DNA of 64,000 nt, taken from Manis javanica (Eukaryota > Chordata > Mammalia > Pholidota > Manidae). The notes beneath the pieces are model-generated. The model worked only from the letters and a program-made list of their open reading frames with translations. It searched no databases and was not told where the DNA came from. The stretch is from positions 201,001-265,000 of the forward strand of contig NC_133167.1 of NCBI RefSeq assembly GCF_040802235.1. The letters run 5' to 3'. The position numbers and the translations under genes are program-made. Shown piece by piece: positions 55,601 to 64,000 of this stretch. Position 1 is the stretch's first letter. Each line of letters starts with the position of its first letter.

Positions 55601-58600
55601 TAGAAATCTGAAAGCTTTCATTTTCACTCTAAGAGCAGGGCTGGGTGCACAACACCTGCCCATAAGCTCATGCGGTCAGAGACGGCAGCGTGGAGAGGGG
55701 ACGTACCACGGCGATGGACGGGTCGAGCTCCCCGATGCTCATCCTGCTGGGGGGGTGCTGGCAGTGGAAGCTCTCATCCGGAATAAAGCAGCTGTCAGTG
55801 AGCCCCACAGCCGGCTGTGTCGTGTGAGGGTCCAGGTAGATGAGCTCCTCACCTGGGCAAGCAGACAGGTGGTCAGGGGAAGGGAGCACTCGGGGGACCA
55901 CGGCAGACCCACCACACCGAGAGCCCCTGACGGCATGGGACAGGCTGGGAGAGGCTGGGCAGAGGACGGGGTGGGAGTGGACCACAGGGGAAAGGGGTAC
56001 GGAGGGTAGTGTGGGGACCCCTTGTGGGAGCTCCCCACCTGGGCAAGCAGACTGGTGGTCCTGGGTCAAGTTGATGCCCCAGTGTGGGGGAGGTTCGAGG
56101 CAAGGGGTACAGCTCGCCCCATGGGACTGTCCTGAAGACCACTTGGCTTCTGGCCAACTGGGACGGAGCTGAGGAGCCACGACTTACCAACGTAGCCAAT
56201 GAAGTAGTGGGCACTGTTGGGCTTCCCGCCGATCACCCCCAGGGACTGGGGCATCATGAAACAGTGCTGCGGGAAAGAGAGCAGGGGGGCTGCTGAGCAC
56301 ACGCCAGCAGGAAGTCTGTGCCCTCAGACTGGGTCAGGCACCAGCAGACAACGCTGCCTGCATGCCACAGGAAGCAGATGGCACCCACCTCCACAGGGTT
56401 AGACAGGCAGGAGAGAGAGAAGACGTGGTCCCCAGGAGCCTAGTCAGGGAGGATGAGAACATGCCGCAGGTGGGGGGGCAACGGGCCTGGGGTCACGTAC
56501 AAGACAGCTCCATGCCGGACGAGGGCCTAAGTTATTAAGCGGCAGCGAGGGTTCCGGGAGGAGATGCAGACAGGTCCACCCAGGTGCGGGCAGGGCACGG
56601 GGGTGCACAGGGGAGGCCAAGTGTTGGCCTGACTCCCAGGGCAGGGGAAATGGAGACGAGAAGCTGGTGGGGCCACTGAGTCAGAAGGAACAGAGGCTAC
56701 AAGGGGCACAGGCAGGGAAGAGTGAGCTCGCGGAGCAGAGAGACCCATGGGAGGGCACTGCCCAGAGGGAGGCCAGGAGCCCGCAGGGAGCTCAGAGGAC
56801 TGGAGTTGGCAGCAAGGCAGTGGAGGGACAGACTCCAGGACCCACCTTCAGAGTCTCCACATATGCCTCGTTGATGTCTGTGAGCCCCAGGCGCAGGGGG
56901 ATGAGAAGCACCAAGGGCCTCCACGGGGGCCTGCTGGCAACCTCAGCCCCGGCAGGGAGGCCGTTGCAGTGCCGGTCGGAGTCTGCAGGAGACGCAGTGG
57001 CCCCTGCACACGGAAGGCTGCTCCTGCATGACCTTCCTGAAAAGGGAGACATGCTCTTACAGGCCAGGCACCCAAGAGAAAGAGGCCCACAATTAATCCA
57101 TTAAAGGAAAAGCAGATAAGAAGCCCAGTGCTTAAATGCAACTCAAATTTGGAAAAGAAAGATGAATCCTGCCACCCACAGGAAGAACAGCACATTTTCT
57201 CCACACATTCAACTTAAGAGTAAAATAAGGCACACAAGCCAGTGCTCTGGGAGAGCAATGGCCTAGTGACCAGTGACCAGAATCCCTGTGCCCCCAAGGA
57301 GCTACTTTTCTCCTTCCTTTTAGATGGTGAGGCAACTCACTTCTGCCACCGAAGTGTCCCGGGCAATCCTTTAGGCACATTAAGTAGGGGGGATGCCAGT
57401 GGCCCTGAGCACCCCCAAGGCACCCAGCCTGTGGCTCCCAGACCCCCCACCCCCACAAAAGGGAACCAGGGCTGGGGTAGGGGCGGCACAAGGCACACTG
57501 GGCCTAGTCTGTGCCAGGGAGGAAGAGGCGACACAGGGACACGAGGCGCACCTGGTCAGAGCTGAGGCGGCCACAGCGATGAGAAAGGGGGTATGTGAGC
57601 CCACCGGCTCCGAAAGGGCTTTAGAGTGTGAATACGGGAGAGGGTGGAGGGAGGGCTCCTCCCCAGAGAGCCAGCCAGTGCAGAAAGGGGACGGTGTGCG
57701 ATGCACGTTGAGTGTGACCCTAGGATACTTCCTGAGCCACAGGGGAACGGGCAAGCCGGCAGCCCCTGCTGGACGCTCGCAGGGCAGAGCCGCCAGTCAG
57801 GCTCTGGGTCAAAACACGTAATCCAAATCTCATCACTAGGAAACAGAGGGTGGAACACCCTTCTGAACTAGCCTGGGTTCTCCAAGGACGTCCGTGCTAT
57901 GAAAAACCAGGAAAACAAAGAGGGAGAACCTTCCAGATTAGAGGAGACTGGAAAGGTCTGGGGACGGCGCGCGAGGCCTGCTGGTTCCGAGGCAGAGCGC
58001 CCAGCCTCAGGCAAGGCCCACAGACGTGCCCACCACACCTGTGGCTGCTCGATCGGGCAGGTCAGACAGACTCGCTGCACGACGGAGACTTCTCAGAAAG
58101 GCGATGAAGGACTTTATCTTCCTTTTTCTCTCTGGCTACTTAATCTTCCTGTGATGTGATTTATATTGAATAATAAATCAGGCCCTCCTCTCCACACAGC
58201 TCCTAAAAACCTTTGGAATTTCCTAACTGGTTCGAGCCCTAAAGATATCTTGTGGTGTCAATGAGGTGTCTTTCGGAAAGCAGGGAAGGGCTGGTTGCCA
58301 GGGGAACCAACCTTCAGTCCCACCCACCCCTCAGACCTCTGGGAAGGACAGGAGCTAGGGAGGGGGCTCAGTCATGAGTGTCATGGAGCCCCCATCAAAC
58401 CCAAGACAGGGTTCGGAGAGCTTCTGGGCTGGTGATGTGTGCAGACAACTTGGAGGTGGCTTGGAACCTTCGCCTGCAGGGTCGGGACAGTGTCAGAAAT
58501 GAGCTAAATGTTTGGACACCCAGCTGGCGTCGCAGAACAGCTTGGTGCTGCGGGAAAAACCCACACAATGGAATTGTTGTCAGGATCTCATCTAGTTTCT

Positions 58601-61600
58601 AAACAGATTCCTGACGTTTCCCCTTTCCCCTTGGTATGGTTATCTGATGGGCACACAGGCTGTTTCAAAGAACCAGTTCTAGAATTTATTAGCTCTCCTG
58701 TTTCTCCTTTTACATCATTAAACTCTGCATTTGTCCTCATGAAACCTCTCTCCTCGGGTGTCTTCCGTTCCGCTGCTGTGCCTCCCCAACTCCCGGGGCT
58801 CCACGCCCCTCACCCTCTCCGATTCTCATCATCAGCACAACAGGCACCAGTTTTTTTCCTGAGTTCAGGGTTCAGGTGCTCATATACAGTCTGTAAACCT
58901 CACTTCTTTTGACCCAAAGCTAAGATAAAGGTTTGGAATTTCTAAGTAGTAGTTTTGTCCTTTTTCTCTTTATTCTACATAGTTCACATACATGTCCTGA
59001 GGGCTCTTTTGTAGGAGCTCTTTTCTGCCACCAGCGTCCAGGGCTGATGCATGTCTCGTGCTGCCTTACTCTGGCCCTCTGTCACTGTAGTTTTTATATA
59101 TTCAACCTGCCACATATACTCTCTTTACCATAGGTTTTACTTTGCTGATTCTGGGACTATGTTTTGTGTGGTGACATTTTCCTTGCTGACCAGATCTTCA
59201 CCACTAGGATGGACCCTCTCTCGGTCAACAACAGACAAAGACTGTGGCTCAAGAAATGATGGAAACAGGCCCACTGCTGCTGCTCTGTTGGCTGTACGTC
59301 ACGAAGGTCTTGTTATCAAGAAAATGGGTTCATGTTCGTACCAGGTACCCACTTGTAGTTTTCTAGTGCTCGCTTAGCATTTTTACCATATTTAAGTTCT
59401 GTTTTCCTGTCAATGCAACTAACAAGACCTAAGTGCCGCCCTCATCCCACTCACCCCAAACCCAGGTCCTTTTCTTTGAGTTCACACATTTCTGGTAGCA
59501 TCTGGCGTGGCAGGGAGATGCGGTGGCTGGGGCCAGTCGGGACCACCTCTCTTCAAAGGCAGCTACTGATATTACTACACTTGGATGCTTACAGAAGTTT
59601 CTTTATTTTTGCAGTGTGGGAAATGTCCCCAGGAACATGTATGTTTCAAGGACCTGGGGGGAGGCCTCCGGCTCTGGGCCCCCCTCCCCAGCCTGCCCTC
59701 ACCTCCCGGAGCTCTGCCCCACACGGTCGCTCTGCTTCCCTCCATTTCCTCACTGGGATTTCTACTTCTGCCATCAGGACCTCACACCTCCCTTCGTCTG
59801 ATGATACTTGAATGTAATTGTTCTTCACTGGCATGACCGTGCCCACTACAGACCACAGCACGCACCCCTGGACCCAGGGGCCCCCTGTGCTGAAACAGGT
59901 CTGACCCATCAGGAGTAAGTGCTGGCAGAGCCTGCGCTGGACCCCTGGCTAGCCCTGAGGACGGATGGGCGGGTGGGGGAACGGGGACACCCCAAGGATC
60001 AGGCCTCCCCTTGCTCAGGGTGCTTTCTAAATCTAAGGGAAGGTTAGGCCAGCTCTTTGTCTGGGGAGAGGCTCTGGTGGGATTTCTGACACCAGCATTC
60101 TTTCCCCACCTAACTGCCCCACAAGAAGCTCTGAGAAACCAGGACAGAAGAGTCCTCACTAAGCCAGCCTTGCTCCTCAGCTCCTGCTTTGCCGGACCTG
60201 TGAGTGTTGGGGCGGCTGGAGTGGTGGGCAGGGAAAGCAGCTGGTTTACTGTGCTCACTAAGCAGCAAGCACAAGCCACTGAGAATCACCTGCACACGCC
60301 CTGCCTCCCTGAGCTGTGCACAGACACCCTGCCCTGCTGCCAGCCCAGGGCACTGACTGGCTGAGCGCTGATGCTATCCCTCCCCCATCTGGGAGTCAGA
60401 CGTCCTCCCCTCATCCCTGTGCTGAACACGTGTTGCTTCTGGTTCAGGGAGGACATGTGCTGTGACAGCAATCATGGCCAGGTGGCAAGCACACTGCAGC
60501 CAGGAGCCAGCTCCAAGCTCAAGCCCAGTCCTCCTCCAACAAGCCCAGGGCCACATCTCACCACAGTTCCAGCAGCGCTGCCATGGATGACCCCGAGTCC
60601 CGGAGGAGCGCCGAGGAGCATCCGGGCTCACAGGCACGGTGCCTCCTGGGCCCCCACCAGTCACACCTCCAGCTCGTCCCTCACCTCTTCCTGGCACTGC
60701 CCCAGGGGACCAGCCTCTCCAGCATGAAGCCAGGGTTGGACAAGTGGCAGGTGAGACCCTGAACAGGGGAAGGGTAATGAGCTAAGTGGTTCTCCAGCAC
60801 CGGGGGAAAGAAACAGGCAAATAGAATATGGTGCAGCCAGGCCACGAGACAGTGACACCCTTTCCATTGGCAAGAGCCAATGTATTTTTCTGAAAAATAG
60901 AACACTGGGGGGCAACATGTCTCAACATCAATATGAGCTATTTCTGAGAGGAGAACCCAAATGATTTTCCCCTTCTCTGCATATTTTCTAAGTTCCTGTT
61001 TCACGAAAATGTTAAGAACTAGAGGGGGAATGCGGGGGCCAAGGGAGAAGGGGCCCCGCGCCCTCCCACTCCGGCCCCAGGCCAACGCACCCGGGGCCAC
61101 AGGGTGCTGCAGAGCGCCTGGCTGCCAGTCAGGGCTGTTCTTTCCCGGGGCCCACCCCTGCAAGAAGCAAAGGGGCACTGCAGTCACCAGCAGGGAAGCA
61201 GCCCCCACAAAGCGCCACCACGCCTGCAGTGTGAGTGTGAGACCTGCTCCCAGCGGCTGCGCCAGCCTGCACATCTGCACGCTGAGAGATAGGCTGCTCC
61301 CCACTCTCCTCTCGGGAGATCAGACTCAAGGCAAGAGCCCACATGCAGAAACCAGTGAGCGGGGTTGGGGCAGCTTCGGGAAACGTCTGGGGAACTGCTG
61401 CTGAGTAAACCATGTAATAAGACAGTAAGAGCTCTGCTGGCCTGATGCACGAGAGAATGCGGGCATTCTCCAGAGGCAGTCGGCCAAAGGGAGCCTTCGT
61501 TTGCCCCCTGGACTGACGCTTCAGCATGCCTGGATTTCTACGTTTCTCTTTCAAGTTACTCCTAGGCTTGAGGTGGTGGAGCTGAAAATTCTCACCTCTC

Positions 61601-61937
61601 CTTAAGGCTAACGGGCACAAAGGCATGGGGCCGAATACCCACACACACCTGCATGCAGCTCAGTCCAGCATGTCTCAGCTATTTGTAGTAAAAACACAAA
61701 CCACATGGGGAACTAAGGAGCCCAGCTCTGCAGAGCCACACCCTGCCCCCCAGCCTGCCCAGGGGACGCACACTCATGGCACCCCCAGGGAGGCCCTTTG
61801 TGGACCAGCCACTCCCAACTCCAGGCAGCCACAACCCCTGATCCACAGCTCACTTACTGATGTCCTCCATCACCACCGTGTTGTCCATCGCTATATGGAC
61901 TGCCAAGGCGCTCCAGGTGTCAAAGACAGCAAGCTTC
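52544..61937 (-). CDS. ATG4B: Cysteine protease ATG4B (partial: last seven coding exons)
   Basis: ATG4B cuts LC3/GABARAP precursors after the C-terminal Gly and later removes them from lipid, in cytosolic autophagy. Exons in transcript order are 61937-61858, 57036-56846, 56266-56188, 55852-55707, 54243-54187, 53757-53664 and 52617-52544. They give 721 nt, about the last 240 of 393 residues, with phases that join exactly. Two of the three catalytic residues are present, Asp278 and His280 in the DPH triplet. Counting back from the stop reproduces the human numbers. Cys74 is in exons right of the window. The C-terminal FEIL is the LC3-interacting motif, within an acidic SEDEDFEILSL tail. No break is seen. 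Confidence 0.97.
53664..53757 (-). CDS. ATG4B: ATG4B penultimate coding exon
   Basis: 94 nt, acceptor tcttttgacag, donor gtgagt. Encodes LSLLGGALPMFELVEQQPSH then LACPDVLNLSV and one base of Asp. Human has LSL at the end. Confidence 0.95.
54187..54243 (-). CDS. ATG4B: ATG4B coding exon (GFFCKTEDDFNDW segment)
   Basis: 57 nt, 19 whole codons, acceptor ttgtttcag, donor gtcggt. Encodes GFFCKTEDDFNDWCQEVRK. Human ends CQQVKK. Because it is a multiple of three, skipping it would keep frame. Confidence 0.95.
55707..55852 (-). CDS. ATG4B: ATG4B coding exon with catalytic Asp278 and His280
   Basis: 146 nt, acceptor gcttgcccag, donor gtacgt. Encodes GEELIYLDPHTTQPAVGLTD then SCFIPDESFHCQHPPSRMSI and GELDPSIAV. 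The D-P-H triplet supplies two members of the Cys-Asp-His triad. Differences from human are in the following loop (VGLTDS for VEPTDG). Confidence 0.97.
56188..56266 (-). CDS. ATG4B: ATG4B coding exon (HCFMMPQSLGVIGGKP segment)
   Basis: 79 nt, acceptor tttcccgcag, donor gtaagt. Encodes HCFMMPQSLGVIGGKPNSAH then YFIGYV and one base of Gly. Identical to human as remembered. Part of the papain-like core, including the regulatory-loop neighbourhood. Confidence 0.96.
56846..57036 (-). CDS. ATG4B: ATG4B coding exon (linker and LGLTDINEAY segment)
   Basis: 191 nt, acceptor cccttttcag, donor gtgggt. Encodes RRSCRSSLPCAGATASPADS then DRHCNGLPAGAEVASRPPWR and PLVLLIPLRLGLTDINEAYV ETLK. The first half is a variable, solvent-exposed segment and differs most from human. 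Confidence 0.95.
57060..61850. other. Large ATG4B intron
   Basis: 4.8 kb. Bases about 58500-59480 are T-rich and repeat-like (possible antisense L1), but no family can be fixed. The remainder is GC-rich and unassigned. No exon with an ATG4B match lies between the two flanking exons. Confidence 0.45.
61858..61937 (-). CDS. ATG4B: ATG4B coding exon (KLAVFDTW segment)
   Basis: 80 nt, acceptor tttctgcag, donor gtaagt. Encodes KLAVFDTWSALAVHIAMDNT then VVMEDI and one base of Arg. Human has SSLA for SALA and MEEI for MEDI. Confidence 0.95.
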
Positions 61938-61949
61938 CTGCAGAAAGGG

Positions 61950-64000
61950 GGAACATGCCGCTAACCTTCACAATCCCAGATGTGAAGGGCGTCCACAGGA
62001 TGCCCCAGGGAACAGCACCCAGTGCTCTAGCTGTTTCTCAACTGACAGGCTGAGGCTGGCGATGCCCAGGGCACAGGGTCCCGCCATCACCCCACAGCCA
62101 CTTGCAGAGGAAGTGCCCATACAAGGGCATCTCTGGTGACAGTCATCAGGTCTAGTTGGCACACACCTGTGGGAACTAGACTATGAACCCAGGCCTCAGG
62201 TGCTGCTGGGTTCACCAACTCTGAGGCAGGCCTAGTCCCCTGGAAACCCCCCAGACACTAAACCGACAACCAGGGTGAATCCTCAGAATGAAATCTGTGG
62301 TTCAACAAGTGCAGACAGCAGTCGTGAGGAATGGCGGCCCCAGAGGTGAGATTCTTAGAGAAGAGCAGACTTTGCAACCAAAGTATAATGGGGGCACAAA
62401 GCTCATCCTGGCACTGTGGATGAAAAATCGGGGTTCCCGAGGGGAGACGGAGGACCCAGTGCACCTGGGGACAAGGGTGGAGGGCTAGGATGGCGGGGCG
62501 ACCACGAGGGAGACCCGACCAATGGGACAGTGCCCGCAGTGCCCCAGCAGTGGCCTCCCCTGCCTCCCGCCATGCCTGCTGCAGGCCAGGCACAGCACCA
62601 AAGACACGCGGACACAAAGCAGCTCCTTGGGGACATTCCGAGGGGAGGCAGGCAGGGAAGGAGTGGCCATCACAGGTAGCAGTGTTGGGAAGAACATGGC
62701 AGGAGTGGGGGTGCACACTAGGGCAGCTATGGGAGGCCTCAGTGTGAAGGGGTGTCTGGGCAGAGGCAGATGCTGGGCGAAGTGCATGCACATGCAGATG
62801 CCCTGAGGTGGGTGTGTGCCAGGGAGTCCAGGGCGGGCAGAGGCGGGCCATGGAGGCAGGCAGAGCACAGCCAGCTCACAGCTCTGTGGCCAGTGGACAG
62901 CCGGGACAGTCCTGAGCAGACGAGGGGCAGGTGGGTGGGCTTATACTTCATGACAATAACACTGCCACTATTCGAAAGGAGACTCTAGGATAGCAAACAG
63001 AGAAGGAAGACCAGCAAGGAGGCAGAAGGCAGGCCTGGACCAGAGAGGACAGGGGGCTGAGGACATGGCCAGACAGCGGCCACATCTAGATGGGGTGTGT
63101 TGAGAGAGAAGAGTAAAGCACGACCCACTTTTGGCCAAGCTGCTGGAAGGACTGCACTGCCACTCGCTGGAGAGGCGGAATGTGAGGCGGAGGGGACCCA
63201 CTGTGGGTCTGGCTGTTACAGTGGCGTGCCCTTGGACACCCCTGGATGTGAGTCTGGAGTCTGGGGACAGGTGAGCCTGGGGATGTGACTCTGGGAGCTG
63301 TGTGTGTGCAGACAGCAGCTGAAGCCGGGCCCAAAGGAGAGAGAACAGCCAGAGGCCTGCACCAAGCCCGCAGCACTCCCAGGTGGAGACCGGCAGCAGA
63401 GGCAGCCAGAGGTCAGGAGAAGCACCGAAGAGCGTGACTAGCAGCCCACGCTTCCAAACAGAGAGCAGAACCTACACCAAGGGCTGTGTGCTGGACGGCC
63501 CAGCAGGCCAGAGGCTGGAACCCGGCCTTCGACACAACAGGACAGATGGTAACCTCAGCGAAGCTGCCTCAGGGCAGCAGTGGGAGGAAGGCAGTGAGTG
63601 TGCGAGACGGGCAGAGCACAGGCGGGCCATGCAGGCAGGCCACACATGCAGACCACACACGGGGGCACACCATGCACACAGACCACACACACAGACTACG
63701 CTTCAAGGCATGCAGGGCTGCATCCAGGACCCTAAAGGGTACATTTGGGGGCTGAGTAAATGTGGGGACTAGGTAAAGAAATGGAGAGATGGGACAGGCC
63801 TGGGAATCGGTAGAAGCTGGACGTGGAAGGGAAGTGTCTTGGGAGATGACAACAGTGGTTGGGTAGAGGGTAGCCATTCACCATGAGGAGGAATAGGCTG
63901 GGGGCAAGTGAAAGAGGAGCAATTTCAGAAACACCAAGTGTGGGGTGCCTATGGGAGGCACCCGTGGGGACAGGGGACAGGTGGGCAGACGCTTGAGGTG
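61950..64000. other. ATG4B intron continuing off the right edge
   Basis: The next upstream ATG4B exon (human peptide MGVGEGKSIGQWYGPNTVAQ) was looked for on the minus strand and not found, so the intron extends beyond base 64000. A short CA-rich tract lies at 63640-63705. Confidence 0.5.
63640..63705. repeat. Imperfect CA/ACACAC-rich tract
   Basis: Irregular repeats of cacacatgcagaccacacac type within ATG4B intron. Low complexity only. Confidence 0.6.

Overview
This is vertebrate nuclear DNA from a placental mammal. It holds four intron-rich housekeeping genes with near-human protein sequence, three CpG-island promoters, GT-AG introns, poly(A) signals, and old mammalian repeats (L1M, L2, MaLR/MLT1 LTRs, MER5A). 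I see no Alu, rodent B1/B2, carnivore tRNA-Lys SINE or ruminant BovB/ART repeats. Two copies of a short, young A-tailed retroelement look like one I remember from pangolin assemblies. My best guess is therefore a laurasiatherian, probably a pangolin, but this rests on memory and is not proven by the window.

The layout matches human 2q37.3 in reverse. From left to right: D2HGDH (minus strand, coding exons 2-7, 3' end beyond base 1); ING5 (minus, complete, 240 codons in 8 exons, about 33.9 to 14.9 kb); DTYMK (plus, complete, 212 codons in 5 exons, 39.39-48.69 kb); ATG4B (minus, last seven coding exons, 61.9-52.1 kb, 5' half beyond base 64000). D2HGDH and ING5 run head to tail with about 2.2 kb between them. 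ING5 and DTYMK are divergent, about 5.5 kb apart. DTYMK and ATG4B converge, about 3.4 kb apart. Every coding exon was placed by splice sites and by reading-frame phase. The phases sum exactly for ING5 (723 nt) and DTYMK (639 nt).

The four genes are not one pathway. D2HGDH clears D-2-hydroxyglutarate in mitochondria, ING5 reads H3K4me3 in histone acetyltransferase complexes, DTYMK makes dTDP for DNA synthesis, and ATG4B processes LC3/GABARAP in autophagy. Their order is a conserved neighbourhood, not an operon.

I found no previously undescribed system. The points most worth a second look are a GC-AG intron in ING5, a 50-bp minisatellite at the D2HGDH promoter whose units carry one functional-looking and two decayed splice donors, an E2F-like site just upstream of the DTYMK start codon, and the young retroelement with an 18-bp target duplication inserted into an L1 tail.
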